Positions 31,069 through 44,186 of a stretch of 64,000 bases of DNA are shown piece by piece. Position numbers and translations under genes: made by a program. Under the pieces are notes generated by a model, which saw only the letters and a program-made list of their open reading frames with translations, was not told where the DNA came from and did not search any database. Source of the DNA: Cranoglanis bouderius (lineage: Eukaryota > Chordata > Actinopteri > Siluriformes > Cranoglanididae); assembly GCA_023630585.1 (NCBI GenBank), contig CM042560.1, forward strand, positions 4,319,501 to 4,383,500. Direction: 5' to 3'. Within the stretch, counting starts at the first letter, position 1. Every line of letters starts with the position of its first letter.

Positions 31069-31119
<51 letters not shown>
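31069..31119. repeat. (CT)n microsatellite
   Basis: CT repeat with one TTT interruption, in intergenic DNA. Confidence 0.9.
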
Positions 31120-31619
31120 ATACACTCTCACACACATACACAAGATTCTGTGAGATATATGAGGAAGCGGAGGTGCTTATTTTAATCATGAACGCTCCGT
31201 TTTCCAAGCTGCGATGTCACAGTTTTCATCAAGCCCAGCCTCGGTTTATGTTTTTTATTGAGAAGCCGAGAGCTCCAGTTTTTTTTTTTTTCTCTGTTTG
31301 TAGAAGTGCCAGCCCGAGTGACATCATGCAGCCATTGTTTTTTTGGAGCGCTCTGGAATTTCCATTTGTGCCTCTTGGTTTTATAATGTGCTCCCAGACA
31401 ATGCGGCATTAACTCCATGCTGAGTGTGAGATCCAGCCTGCTGGATTGGGGTTCACGCTTCCTGATGTAATGGGAGCGACTGTGGCCTTTGCACACAGCT
31501 GTCCCAGGTAAGCCAACATCTGCCGGGGTCAGATTTTAACATCTTTAAAAAAAAAAAAAGTCTGCAATGTCAGTTTAGGGTTTTAATAGGAGAACAAATG
31601 CTTATATGAACCACCTTGT

Positions 31620-31681
31620 GTGGTATTTATATGTGTGTGTGTGTGTGGGTGTGTGTGTGTGTGTGTGGGTGTGTGTGTGTT

Positions 31682-31720
<39 letters not shown>
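31620..31720. repeat. Compound (GT)n and (GA)n microsatellite
   Basis: GT repeat with GGT interruptions (about 31631-31680) followed by GA repeat (31686-31719). Confidence 0.9.
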
Positions 31721-31722
<2 letters not shown>

Positions 31723-31799
31723 CACTGGCCAGCTCTGTGGTATGTTTGGAGTCGTTCTCTTCTGATGATTCACTGCCTGCAGCTCAGTAAGATTTGCAC

Positions 31800-32026
31800 A
31801 TTTTCTTTAGGACTCGCACACACAACACACACACACGCGCGCACACACATTTGTCATGCTATTCTTATGAGGACCTTTCACTGACATAGCTGCGGTTTTA
31901 ATTTTACAAAAAGGAAGAAAGAAAGAAACGATAGAAAGAAAGAAATGAAGGAAAGACAGATATTACAATGCCTCTGGGGACATTTGGCTGGTCCCCATTA
32001 GGAAAACTTTCTCTCTCTCTCTATCT

Positions 32027-32061
<35 letters not shown>

Positions 32062-32490
32062 TGTTATCCTTGTGAGGACCTTAGTGTAGCTAGTTTTGTT
32101 TGCTTGTTTGTTTGTTTGTTTGTTTTAAATAAAAGTTGCAGTTTTTCTTTAAGAAAACAAGCAAGCGAGAAGTTTTCCTTATGGGGACCAGCCAAAGCCA
32201 AAGATATTTCTATCCTTGTGGGGACCTCTCCCACACACGTAATGTTATCCTTGTGAAGACCTTTGATTGACAACTATTAATGCAGCTAATGAATGCAATG
32301 CCTTCTCCTAAATCTTACCCTAACCTTAACATCTTCTCATTTTTTAAATAAAGCTGCATTTTTTTTTTATTGAAGAAAGAAAGAAGGAAATAAAGATGGG
32401 GACCGGCTAAATGTCCACACAAAATCAGAACCGTCAGATTTTCCTATCTTTGATGGAACATTTGGTCACCACCAAGATATAAAAACATGC
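31800..32490. repeat. Tandem and inverted copies of a fish 'GGGGACC' repeat
   Basis: The words CTTGTGAGGACCTT or CTTGTGGGGACCTC, TGGGGACCAGCCAAA, CTAAATGTCCACACAAA and ATGTTATCCTTGTG recur several times around CA repeats (31853, 32050, 32165, 32208, 32240, 32395). This arrangement of diverged copies around a microsatellite is common in teleost DNA. Family name not assigned. Confidence 0.6.
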
Positions 32491-32491
32491 T

Positions 32492-32586
<95 letters not shown>
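32491..32586. repeat. (CA)n(CT)n compound microsatellite
   Basis: CA repeat (about 32492-32544) followed shortly by CT repeat (about 32551-32586). Confidence 0.95.
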
Positions 32587-32590
<4 letters not shown>

Positions 32591-33011
32591 AGGGTGACCT
32601 AATGTTGCTATTGGCTCAGCCATGTGTTCTCTGACATGTAGACTGGGAAACATGGCTCTTGTTGCGCTCCTTAAATCTTCCCGTGTAAAAACAACCATCA
32701 ATCTGCCTCGCCGCTAGACCACAATCGAATCAGTACCACACAGGGCCGATGAAGTCTGTACCTACAGCCCGCATCGAGGAATTTACCTCAATCATATTGC
32801 ATCACTAAATGCGCTGTAAAACATTACGACACTGTTGAAGCACTAGAGATGTGCAGTTAGGTATTTATCTTGGATATTTAAACGTAGCGCAGCAATATAG
32901 CACTGCCGTAATGCTTCACTGTTCAATTTAAAGGAAGACTCCTCCATTTTTTAGCCACATCTGCAGAGTATGAACGAGTACCTCAAACACTTTTACAGAA
33001 CTGAAAAATGA

Positions 33012-33345
33012 ACATCTATTAATTTCGTATTGCTTATCCTACGCAGGGAAGCGGGGAGCCTATCCCAGGGAACTCGGGGCACAAGGAGGGGGACACCCTG
33101 GACGGGGTGCCAACCCATCGCAGGGCACAATCAAACACACATTCACACACTACGGACAATTTTGAAATGCCACCCAGCCTACAACGCATGTCTTTGGACT
33201 GGGGGAGGAAACTGGAGTACCCGGAGGAAACCCCCGAGGCATGGGGAGAACGTGCAAACTCCACGCACGCAGGGTGGAGGCGGGATTCGAACCGAAGGTG
33301 CGAGGCAAATGCGCTAACCACCAAGCTACCGTGCCCCCACAAACC
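33012..33345 (-). mobile_element. Retroposon with ATGGATGG-type tail, copy 1 (tail lost)
   Basis: Shares the phrases TGCTTATCCTAC, GGGGAGCCTATCCCAGGGAA, CACCCTGGACGGGGTGCCAA, CACACTACGGACAATTT and GTCTTTGGACTGGGGGAGG with the copies at 44187 and 59029. It is read as the minus strand because other copies start on the + strand with a (TCCA)n run, the complement of a 3' tail. It ends in CTACCGTGCCCCC. Probably SINE-like or the 3' part of a LINE. Confidence 0.65.
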
Positions 33346-33371
33346 CCGAAACTTGAAATTAATTCAAAACT

Positions 33372-33935
33372 ACAACTGTTATAGGAAAATAACCCACAAC
33401 GGATGTAGTGCTGTAATGAGGTTACAGTTACCCTGAAGTTGATCATTTTCCAATAACAGCACATCCTGAAGTGTTTTATTCCTCCTGTACTTCAACAATT
33501 TGTCAATGCTAATCATTTTCGATTTTTGAAACACTTCAAATCCAACGCTTATTATCCGTTTAAATTTCCGTTTAAAGTTGTGGAACGTCCACGAAACAAG
33601 TTGAACAACGTTGTAGCAGTCATTTCCCCAAGATGATAAGACAAACAAATGTCAAGTTACCGAGAAACCGAAAAGTGCAAAGTCGTTCCCGTGAAGGAAA
33701 AATTGAAATGACAGCTTTAGCACTGACACTGGAGACTCCTTCCACGAATACAGTACACAGCCATTTATGTGGCACGTCTTCCAAACAAATCCCTGTGTTA
33801 ATTGTTACATTAATTGTGTCAACTACATTATTATAAACCTGTCATTTGGTTTGCAGCCGGAACTACTATCAGAGCTGCTGTTATAGGAAATTAATCATCA
33901 CCTTCCGGCCATTCAGAAACGGAAATTCAACAGTG
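33372..33935 (+). mobile_element. Non-autonomous element 'TTATAGGAAAAT', copy A
   Basis: The left end is CTGTTATAGGAAAATAAC with TGATCATTTTCCAATAACAGC in inverted arrangement about 75 nt inside. The right end has GGAACTACTATCAGAGCTGC, TGTTATAGGAAATTAATCATC and ACGGAAATTCAACAG. At least seven copies of this family lie between 33 and 63 kb. No coding capacity. Confidence 0.65.
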
Positions 33936-34200
33936 GTGGAGGTCGAAGTTCTTGTCAGTGCTAATCACACATTATAGTAACAGAAGATGGAGATTAAGCT
34001 GAAACCCAGTGTTTCTCTGAACTGAATATTTAGGAATTGCACTCGGTGAAGTGCACTATTTTTTTTCCATCGTGCCCTACATGATGCCGTGTCCCAGTTC
34101 AGCCGAGTCAGGCTTCCAGCTCCGTCCGAGTCTTTTGACCTCGTTAAATTATTTACACACTCCATATGCTGGTTCTGGAATTCTGCAGCCAGGGGAAGGA

Positions 34201-34201
<1 letters not shown>

Positions 34202-34239
<38 letters not shown>
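34202..34239. repeat. (GT)n microsatellite
   Basis: Uninterrupted GT repeat, intergenic. Confidence 0.95.
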
Positions 34240-34242
<3 letters not shown>

Positions 34243-34560
34243 AATGTACTCAGATCTGGCACATTCAGAGACAGTTCAATGTCAGGCACTTGGAGTGAGG
34301 GAGCAGCAAAAAAAGAAAGTGTGATAGGGGAGAGAGAGAGGGGGAAAAAGAGAGAGAGAGAGAGAGATGACCAGCAGGGATTAGCCAATCGGTGTGTTAG
34401 AAGAGAGGCCAGCTGTTGCTCTGGCTGGAGGAGAGAGACCCTCGGAGCAGGTGGTCAGTCGCAGTGCCAGCAGAAGAACCCAGAATACACAACAAATCAG
34501 AGTACACACAAACCTGTCCTACTGGGACACCGATACACCCTGTAGAGAAGACGTCTGCAA

Positions 34561-34561
<1 letters not shown>

Positions 34562-34628
<67 letters not shown>

Positions 34629-34640
34629 GTATGTGTGTGG
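34562..34640. repeat. (GT)n microsatellite
   Basis: About 80 bp of GT repeat with C and A interruptions at its right end. Confidence 0.95.
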
Positions 34641-34873
34641 CTTTTCTTTTTTCGCTGAGAGTTGCACTGTCGGTAAAGTCTAACACACACACATACACAG
34701 ACTTAGGCTTATGAAGGTCAGGGACAAATGACTGCACAAAATGCTACTCACATGATCCAACACATGATCCGCTATAAACACTTAAACTTAACCACTTTGG
34801 GGTGAAAAATCTAATTTGAACAGCATCCACTCATGATGTCTTTGACTTAACTTGGAAGTGGGAAGTTGGAAGT

Positions 34874-34983
34874 TGACACCCTGACCAGGGTGTTCCCTAC
34901 CTTGTACCCCAAGTTCCCTGGGATAGGCTCCAGGCTCCCCGCGACCCTGTGTAGGATAAGCGGTACGGAAAATGGATGGAGGG
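34874..34983 (+). mobile_element. Retroposon with ATGGATGG-type tail, short 5'-truncated copy
   Basis: A + strand fragment containing CCTGACCAGGGTGTTCCC, GGGATAGGCTCCAGGCTCCC and GTGTAGGATAAGCGGTACGG, ending AAAATGGATGGAGGG. It is 5' truncated, as expected for retroposition, and shows that the 3' tail is ATGGATGG. Confidence 0.65.
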
Positions 34984-35884
34984 ATTTAACCTTCGTGTAA
35001 GTCATAATTCATCCTAACCCACCCTGACACATCTGATGTGCATTTACAGAAAAATATTTCGAGTGAGATAGACTTCCATTAACATTGTTGCTCCAAAAGT
35101 GCATACTGTATGTGAAAAAGCAACCGTTACATCACCTACGTTTGGGATGAGTGGAAAATGTTATATATAATCATTGGTTTGTTACCTTATTGCGTTCGCC
35201 TGTTTTGTGTTAGTACTTGATAGGCTTGTCGTATTTGTATTGTCTGTGTCATTGTTCGGTGCGAAGTCTTATCATGGGTTTAAGTCCGGCGCTTGACTTC
35301 CGTTTGATCTTTGCCAGCCTGTGTTTTGACCTCTGATACCATTCGTGGATAAAACATGTACCAAATTTTACGCACTGCCATCCTGTCTCTACTCACGACA
35401 CGTTGCGCCGTGCCATTGTGGTTAGTAGTTTAATTCTAACAATCGGTGTACTCTAATTTACTGACTGAATTTGATTTTTTGGGGTTGTATGATTGTTTTG
35501 GTCAAAGATTTGCAGAATTCGGGTGTTAACGCAAGAAAAAAAGAAGACAAAAAGAAAAGGAGGGTTGTGTAAAAACACAGGAGCTCAACCGCACCTGCTG
35601 TGTGTCATTTCATTTCATATCATCTAATATAATCTGAGCTTAATCGGTGATTAGTCTTCCAGCACATCTTTGCCTCATTAGCCTCATTTATCCAGGTGAG
35701 CTCACTAAGAACCCAGTTTTCTCTTTTTACAAGGACAGCAGTGATAATAGCAGGTGTAGAGTCAAAGATAATCTCATTACACGATGCAAGTAGTTCAACG
35801 TAAATGCTAAAAATAAAGATTTCCACTCTGCGCTCTGCTTCTGTTAGCTAATAAGGTCATACTCACCTTGTCTCATCACCTACA

Positions 35885-35912
35885 AGCTTTCTCTCTCTCT
35901 CTCTCTCTCTCG

Positions 35913-35950
<38 letters not shown>
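35885..35950. repeat. Compound (CT)n(CA)n microsatellite
   Basis: CT repeat passing into CA repeat. Confidence 0.95.
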
Positions 35951-35952
<2 letters not shown>

Positions 35953-36503
35953 CATGGAAATTAAATACGTATTTTGATTTTGGCATCACATTTACTGGAG
36001 ATAGGTGATTATGTGTTTTGCTAGTGTGTTTTTGCAAAGCCTTTGATATGCACAAACACAGATTTGAATGAGCAGCGTGTATGTGAATGTGTGTGAGTGT
36101 GTGGGTGTGAGTGTGTGCACGGGAGCTGAAGGCTGATTAGAATGCCTGATCATGGCTATGACTGTAGGGCCCCAGCTGGGGAGCAGGAACATCAGTCATT
36201 ATGCGTTTCCAGGGGAGTGTAATTGTGAGCGCTCAGCAGTGTGTCAGTGGAGGTATAATCATATCTGCTTACATTAGCGGTCAGTTATCCTGACACGCAT
36301 TTGCCTCCCCCTTCCCCATGCCACCGGGACGCTCAGGTCTCATTACCTCAGCGAACACAGACACACTGACACTTCCACACACACTCCACACATTCCGCCA
36401 CACTTCCACACGCATACACTCTCTCACGCTGTACACCTTATATCAGGACAGTCAGACTTTGAACTTTCATGACACCAGCATGCCGGTTCGAGTGTTAAAG
36501 TAT

Positions 36504-37440
36504 ACACTGATCTGCCATAACATTAAAACCACCTGCCTAATATTGTGTAGGTCCCCCTTGTGCCGCCAAAACAGCTCTGACCCGTCGAGGCGTGGACTCC
36601 ACAAGACCTCTGAAGGTGTGCTGTGGTATCTGGCACCAAGACGTTAGCAGCAGATCCTTTAAGTCCTGTAAGTTGCGAGGTGGGGCCTCCATGGATCGGA
36701 CTTGTTTGTCCGGCACATCCCACAGATGCTCGATCGGATTGAGATCTGGGGAATTTGGAGGCCGAGTCAACACCTTGAACTCTTTGTCATGTTCCTCAAA
36801 CCATTCCTGAACAATTTCTGCAGTGTGGAAGGACGCATTATCCTGCTGAAAGAGGCCATTGTGATTAGAGAATACCGTTACCACGAAGGGGTGCACCTGG
36901 TCTGCAACAATGTTTAGGTAGGTGGTACGTGTCAAAGTAACATCCACATGAATGGCAGGACCCAAGGTTTCCCAGCAGAACATTGCTCAGAGCATCACAC
37001 TGCCTCCACCGGCTTACCTTCTTCCCATAGTGCATCCTGGTGCCATCTCTTCCCCAGGTAAGCAACACAAGCACCCGGCCGTCCACATGATGTAAAAGAA
37101 AACATGATTCCTCAGACCAGGCTACCTTTTTCCATTGCTCTATGGTCCAGTTCTGATGCTCACATGCCCATTGTAGGCACTTTCTGTGGTAGACAGGGGT
37201 CTGCATGGGCACTCTGACCCGTCTGCAGCCACGCAGCCGTATACGCACCAAGCTGCTTCACCTGTTGTCCTTCCTTGGACCACTTTTGGTAGGTACTAAC
37301 CACGGCATACTGGAAACACCCCACAAGACCTGCCGTTTTGGAGATACTCTGACCCAGTCGTCTAGCCATCACAATTTGGCCCTTGTCAAAGTCACTCAGA
37401 TCCTTATGCTTGCCCATTTTTCCTTTTATGTATTTCATTT
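36504..37440 (-). pseudogene. Tc1/mariner transposon with broken transposase
   Basis: A Tc1-like element on the minus strand. The left + strand end, CACTGATCTGCCATAACATT, is its 3' terminal inverted repeat; no matching repeat follows 37440, so the 5' end is missing. The transposase is spread over three frames. The N-terminus (37438 down to about 37270) has MGKHKDLSDFDKGQIV and a helix-turn-helix; a middle part (about 37250-36980) has the SEESCFLLH region; the C-terminus (36983-36537) has FQQDNASFHTAEIV and NSPDLNPIEHLWD with the second and third catalytic acidic positions. The jump from the N-terminal helix-turn-helix to the middle is shorter than in intact elements, which indicates an internal deletion plus at least two frameshifts. 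It cannot be active by itself. Confidence 0.85.
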
Positions 37441-37632
37441 ATACAACTTAGCAATGCTGGGATTAAAACAACCTTCCGATCAGTAGTCCAATGTCATAAC
37501 CACCGAGCAACGATGAATTACATCCCAGTAATTCTGGAGAATTTTTGGCACCCCCAATATAAAAAATAATCAAAATGAATGTAAATTAATAGCACTCACT
37601 TGTAGGCCAATTAGGGGATAAAACATAAAGGT

Positions 37633-37842
37633 GCATGCTGTTATAGGAAAATAATCAACAGCCCAGCATGAATCAGAGTTACTATTACCACCTGGATGTT
37701 CATGTTTTAAAACAATGTGTTTTACTCCTTTTACACCACATCAGACTGCAAATACTAACCTTTTTTTTTTTTTTTGTTAAATTTATGAAAGAAAGACATA
37801 TATTTATCCATTCATAGTTATGTTGTGGAATGTCTTAAATCT
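37633..37842 (+). mobile_element. Non-autonomous element 'TTATAGGAAAAT', copy B (left part)
   Basis: Starts GCATGCTGTTATAGGAAAAT, AATCAAC, with the family interior words ATCCATTCATAGTTATGTTG and TGGAATGTCTT. The right part is missing. Confidence 0.55.
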
Positions 37843-37989
37843 AGAACCCTTACGTATTCTCCAGTTTGACTTGAGCAACCCTTAATTGCTCTAATTCCTA
37901 GTTGAAATTATCATGGTATGGTACTAACCTGACAAAGATTAACCCCTTAGAATATTGTACAGATTGTACATGGCCTCTTGCCAGCTCTT

Positions 37990-38047
37990 TTGTGCATGTG
38001 TGTGTGCGCGCGTGTGTGTGTGCATGTGTGTGCGTGCGTGTGTGTGA
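37990..38047. repeat. (GT)n microsatellite, imperfect
   Basis: GT-rich repeat with GC and A interruptions. Confidence 0.85.
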
Positions 38048-38624
38048 GATTATGCACAGAGACGAGGCTGTTTCTCAGTTTTTAATGGACTTAACACTGT
38101 TGCTACTCCCATTCAAAGAACAGATAATTACCACAGAAGAAAGCATTGTGCAGAACTCGAACCTTTCCCAAGGACAGAAACGTATGTAATTTTTCCCCGC
38201 AGCTCTCTATATATAATTTTTTTTTTAAGGCGAGCATTCACACGTAGCCTGTAGGGATTAGGCCTAATGACAGAACTTAATTATATTAAGTGTAATTTTT
38301 AAAAACAGTTCACGAACCGCAAATTATACTTAAGATCACTCCTTAATGCTCTTAACAGTAATTACAGGTCTTAATATTGTATAAGAAATGAAGGAGCCGA
38401 ACAATAAACAGAGCTATGTTATGAGAAACAATTCATGCATAAGTGGAGCTGGTTTATTACACTGTATGAGGATAGGCTTTGGATCTTATACTATTATCTG
38501 CTTCATACCACAGCGCTGCTTGTTCACTGTGGCTGACAGTATATGATGGATGAGCTACATAATCTACGACTAATAATAAACTGATAAAACACTGTTGCTA
38601 TTTAACAAAGAAAAACACAGCATT

Positions 38625-38796
38625 GTTGATGTTTTTATTTAACATGATGGAAGGAGTCTCCAGTGTTAGTGTTTTGTAACCGTCAGTAAGTTTTCCACCA
38701 AAGGAAAGTCTTCAGGATGGAATGTGTGCTTTCTGATTTCTTGACTAGCATAACAAGCTGAGTATTTTATTTATTTATTTTTTGGTCTTATTAATT

Positions 38797-38832
<36 letters not shown>

Positions 38833-39064
38833 GAGAGTGGTTGATGGAACAACTGTTTGTAGCTGCTATAACGTACGTGATAACAGGTACTGACTTGTTT
38901 CGTGGACGTTCCACAACATTAAACGCAACTTTAAACTGATAAAAAAAAAAAAAAACAATGGTATAAGAGGAGGAAAACGCATCAAAATGTGCTGTTATTG
39001 GAAAATAACTAGAACTCTGCATCACACCACCACGTCATGGATTATTTTCCCATAGCAGCACACC
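38625..39064 (-). mobile_element. Non-autonomous element 'TTATAGGAAAAT', copy C (inverted)
   Basis: Inverted relative of copy A. It carries GGAGTCTCCAGTGTTAGTG, CGTGGACGTTCCACAAC, GTGCTGTTATTGGAAAATAA and the end TGGATTATTTTCCCATAGCA. A (GA)n microsatellite (38800-38830) lies inside it. Confidence 0.55.
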
Positions 39065-40103
39065 CCATTGTGTTTTGTCCTTACATATAAACTACCATAA
39101 ATTGCCAAGCATACTGTACAGTTATAAGTAAAATGAATATTCTGAGTCAAAAACACACTTCTTGCACTACTGAAGCAATTATAGGTTTATATAAATAGTT
39201 ACAGAAGTTATTTGAAATAAAAGTGTCACTGCACTGACAGCATTGGCATAGCCTGGAAGAGTGTGTATTTTGGCACAAAAAAAAGAAAGTGTGTGTGTGT
39301 GTGTGTATGTCTGAGAGCAGTGTCCAGCCCCAGGCACAAACCACTACCCCATCACAGAATCACATTAGCAATCTCATTAAGCTCCAAAACCGCAGATAAT
39401 GTTTTAATGTCTTATGTTGTGCATGCAAAAAAGGCACTAATAACACCTCAGTGAAGCCTCACGAAGCCGTGCACTGCTCTCTCGCTTTATATAAGTGCAT
39501 ACTATAAATGTTCAGGATTTAAGTATGTAGGTCTTTGACCTAATATCACATGTGCTGTATTAATAGAGCTGCCATAAAAGTCTCTCTTAGTCTAATTTGT
39601 GCGATACTGAATTCGACACCAGCGGTTGAGTCTTTGTGCGCGTTTTGCCTGGCCGTAATTAGAACCACATCTATTTCTTAACGATCAGCAGTAAGGGTCA
39701 GCCCTCGCCAAGCCGAAGGACTCTTGACTCGCTCGTTTTCCGACAAAAAAGAAGAACAAGAGGGTTAGTGGCCATTGTTCATTTCGTTGCGTTCAAACGT
39801 TAATCTGGATGAATTCTACTTTCCCTCCTTCTCTAATACCTTATCAAAGGGTCGGGACTCAGGCTTGTTCATTCACAACCACCACCATTATTCAAAGAGC
39901 AGTAAAATAGCACTGGGAAAGTGTGAACTGTTCTCTTAGAGGGGAAAAAAAAGGTTTAGAGGCTCAATTACTAACTTATTCGCTAGTATAATTATATGCA
40001 TATTTTATGTGCAGGCCATTTTTAAAATAGAGTCAGTTAAGGAATTTCACCCAGTAATTGCCTGGTCAAGTTCTGTATAAAAGCAGGGAACACTGTGTTA
40101 TTG

Positions 40104-40139
<36 letters not shown>

Positions 40140-41630
40140 CTCCTCCTAATCCTCCTCCTCCTGCTCAGTAAAATGGTATATAATGAAAATGCAGTCAATA
40201 TATTACGTTAAAATCTCTGAAGAAAAAGAAAAAGTATTCATCTGTACATTTACAGGTATAAACACTTTCACTGGGGAGGTGCCATCAATTTTACGGCTTT
40301 TACAAATTTATTTAAAAGATCTAGAGCAAGGATGATCAACTGGACCCTGCAGAGTAAATCCTCAGATCAATCTAAGCACGGAGATCCGATCGTATGAAAC
40401 GCATGAAACAGAATGGCTACACGTTTTTGTTATTTTTATTTTATTTTTTAAAACGTGAAATACCACCGCTTCTGTAGCAGATATGCTGAAACACGTTATT
40501 AGTGCATAAAGGTTTTAAGAAAAATAACGTAAGTGTAATACTGAACTACGTATACGGATAAGAAAGCACACACAAGCTAATCATTAATAGTTAAGCATTA
40601 AACGGTAACTGTTGCCACCGTTCAGTCATGTTAGTTGCTTATCCGGACTTTTGTAAGCAAGGAATTTTATTTTGCAGCTGGACCTTCATAAAAATTTTAG
40701 TTGAATATCCCTGATCTGGGAGTGTGATGTGCATTGAAAACTCATTTAAGGAACATAACTGGATCTAAAAAAAAAACCCTGTTTGTACCTTGTAGAAGAA
40801 AAATCTACATAAGTGTGTCTATGTTGTTTAGTTTGAACGATTTAAATAATCTTAAAAAATATATATGTATATTTTCTAACTGCTTTGAATCTTTTATTCA
40901 GACTTTAGATATAAATCAGTTATTCCACATGACCATCACACCAGACTCCCTGCTGTGATGGACTTCAAATCTTGGCATCTCCAGTCTTGCTTGCCTTTTA
41001 TGATTATCAAGGTAGGGTGCCTTAGATCTGGCCAATGTCAAATACTTTCATTTCTGAATCTTTAATCATAGTATTTTTCTTACGGTTGGAATGTTGATTT
41101 TTGCATAAATGTGGTGTATTTATTTATTTATTTAGTTACTCTCACTCACTCTCACTCACTTCCTTACTTTTATCCGTGTATGTAAAATTTGGTGTGTCCT
41201 AAGCGTGTATGTGTGGATTAAGAGCAAGCCCCGTAATGATTAATGAAGAAATACATAGGAAAAGAGTCTGGAAAGCTGGTCTGCCTGTCACACACCCATG
41301 AGCTACCTATTCCTGTGGGGTCACAGACCACCCTCTGTACACTCACTCGTGATCATCTTCAAAAAAAAAAAAAAAAAATTCAGCAAAACTTGCAAGCATG
41401 TGTGGGCGTTATGTTCATTTCATTAAAAACAGAGTTTGGAGCCTGCAAGATGAACCGATACAGCTGACCACATAAAACCCACCCTGAAGGAACCAAGAAG
41501 GTTCTGGAAATGTTTTAGAAGTTCATAGAAACAAGAGACATAAAAAAAGAGATCTGAGGCTGTTTTGTAGACATTTAAAAGAAGTACCCTGATTGGATGA
41601 TCACCAAGCAAGCACTTTCTGAAAGTGATT

Positions 41631-41738
41631 GGATTAATATAGACCTGTGATTTGAATTACAGCAGGAACTACTGTCAGAGTTGCTGTTTCAGAAAGTGAA
41701 TCATCTTCTGACCAAGTGAGAGTCAAGAATTCAACAGT
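41631..41738 (+). mobile_element. Non-autonomous element 'TTATAGGAAAAT', copy D (right end)
   Basis: Only the right end is present: GGAACTACTGTCAGAGTTGC, TGTTTCAGAAAGTGAATCATC, CTTCTGACCAAG and GAATTCAACAG. Confidence 0.55.
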
Positions 41739-42439
41739 CCTGGGATATAAGTTGTTTTTACCAAACATAAGGTCCATTGACTCACCATTAAACTATAGTT
41801 TATTCCCAAAAAGTCACCATCAGAGACAACCAGACTACTATAGGACTCCTTCAAATCCCATTAAAAAAATCAATAAACCTTTTAAATCATTTGTGCCCTT
41901 TACACTTTTATATGAACCCATTAGAACACAAAATACCATTATTAACCATTACAAAACCAACAGGAAGCAATAGGAACCTGTGACTGATTTTGAGGTTATG
42001 GTGATAAACTAATTAAGCTGGTCAGTTTTACCAGAGGAAGTAAATGTAAGCTGACCAGTCACTTTATTAAGTTTGAGTGTGAAATTAGTTCCCATTGTTC
42101 TCTCTGACCTTCACCCATCACTGTCTATCTGGACTAACACTGCCAGGCATGACTTCCTAGCTGGAAGTGGCTAACTGGGTCAGGCTAAAGGTGAATACAT
42201 GGGCTCATCATGATGGCTTAGTCACTGGTTACTCTGTCATTCCTTTTCCAAATCCATCACATTGACTCACACGGGTGTGCCCAGAAGTGGTCTCTTTTTA
42301 AAGGACAGTCAGTTGGAACCTAGTTAGCCAAAGGGTTGAAATCAGAAGTAGTTACATCAGTGATCTTGAGGACATCTACTTGGTCGTGAAAGCATGGCCA
42401 GAGCTGGCAAATAACTGACTGGCATGCATTAATTTTCAG

Positions 42440-42615
42440 GAACCTATCCCGGGAACAATGGAGGTGGAAATTCAAGCAGTCCATCACAGGGCACCATGCA
42501 CAGGACATGTTTTTTGGGAGGTGGGTGGAAACTGGAGAATCCAGAGGAAACCCATGCGTACATGAAGAGAAAAAAACAGACAATAATCCAAGCACAATAT
42601 TGAACCAGGGACCCT
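42440..42615 (-). mobile_element. Diverged relative of the ATGGATGG-tail retroposon
   Basis: Keeps CCTATCCCGGGAACA, CATCACAGGGCACCATGCAC, GGAGGTGGGTGGAAACTGG and CAGAGGAAACCCATG in the family order, but with many changes and gaps. Confidence 0.4.
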
Positions 42616-42734
42616 GGAGCTTTGTTGCATCAACACTACCCCCTGTACCAAGCATTCCTGTTCCAGATTGTACTTTACATGTATATTTAGTGATGTCATG
42701 TCTATAGTGTTTCTAAAAGTTAAACAGGGCAGTT

Positions 42735-42978
42735 AACACACTTGGAAGAAAGCGCTGCCCTCTTCCGCACACAATGATTGGCTAGATCTCTTGATTGGCT
42801 AGTGTTGTTGTGACTGACAGGGAGAAAGAGTACGTCATCCCTCCCACCCAGAGATCATGGACGATTTTGCTCCCTTGAGTAGCAGCCACTTATGGCTGCA
42901 GCACCTTCAGGATTCAAACTCGCGATCACCCAAGGATAGAGCAAACATATTTCTGTTGCACCACTCTGGAGCCCCTGG
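42735..42978 (-). mobile_element. tRNA-derived SINE
   Basis: On the minus strand the element starts GGGGCTCCAGAGTGGTGCAA, which resembles a tRNA A box, and about 45 bases later has GCGAGTTTGAATCC, a B-box match. The body after it contains phrases found in V-SINE-like fish SINEs (GGGTGGGAGGGATGACG, CTGTCAGTCACAAC, CACTAGCCAATC). The 3' end is not clearly defined. Confidence 0.6.
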
Positions 42979-44186
42979 CTCAATTTTTAAGTGATTTACA
43001 AACAAAATTGGAAAACAAAAATGTATAATTCTCTGTTTATGTCAACTACACTCTCAGAAAAAAAGGTTCCTTAATGGTTCCTTGGATGGTTAATGTTTCT
43101 AGCTTTCTTAAAGGCTTCTACTTAGACCCTTTCCTAATAGTTCTTGTTAATTTCATAGAAAACAGGTGCATAAAAACTCCCACTAGAGAAAGGGAGAGCA
43201 ATGAGCAGTAAGAACCAAGACTGTGGAGAACAATCCACTTTGAAACTACGCTGTTAATTTGCACACACTCTCTTGTCTCTGTGTTCAGAGCAGTGAGGAG
43301 TGAGGACTCAGAGGAGCACTGAATTCCTGTCAGAGGTGAGAGCAGTCAAAACCTCAGTGCCCAGCTTCTCTCCACTGCGTCCCCTGGAGCCCGTATGCAA
43401 ATGATAGGTATGCAAAGATCTCTGGCTTTTATTTAAGAAATATGCCCTGCGGCATCTCTTGGCTGCAAGCTCTGTTTTACTGCGAAATAAATAGTTGTTA
43501 AAGGGATCACATGAGTTTGTATCTTAGAAGATGAAAAGCTAATTGACATGAATAATTTATGGTGATGCAATATTTTATATAAATCAAACAGTAGCAGAGA
43601 GCAGAGAGAGAGCGAGTGAGAGCGAGAATGAATTAAGGCCAAGTTCAAACATCACATATTAGGGGCGACCTCAGAATATTCATAAGAAATGATTTCCTCT
43701 GGATTACGCGGAGTCTTTAATCTTATTGTTCCTAGTGTCCTGAGGTCAATGAACTACAATTACCATCTGACACCAGAAGGGATCTCGGAGGTATTATACA
43801 GCCATTAATGATTCATCTCTTGGCTTGAGGAACCAGACAGGATAATGTAGAGTCATATACAATAGGCTGGTACCTATATGAAGAAAATAATTGATGTGGC
43901 ATGAAGCCAGCTCTCTGGGAACCTGCGCAAACACATTGATTATGTCTTTAAAGGGGTTCAAGTGGCACAGGCTTTAAACTTGAACCTACTTGTACCTGTT
44001 CAAACACATTGATTTTGCCTCGGATCGTTGGTTTTCTTACAAGAAAACGTAGACGAAAATCATTTGCAGGGTAGTCGATAAGCATCTGGGTGGTGGGTTT
44101 GATTCTGCACTCACAATTTTAGATTTGAAGTAAAAAAAAAAACATGCACTTAAAATCCTAAATGTCAGGTTCGTTTATTGTGTGGA

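Noticed and set aside
35220..35430. Possible SINE or LINE fragment (phrases around TTATCATGGGTTTAAGTCC)
   Set aside because: The match to known fish repeats is too vague, with no box motifs or clear ends.
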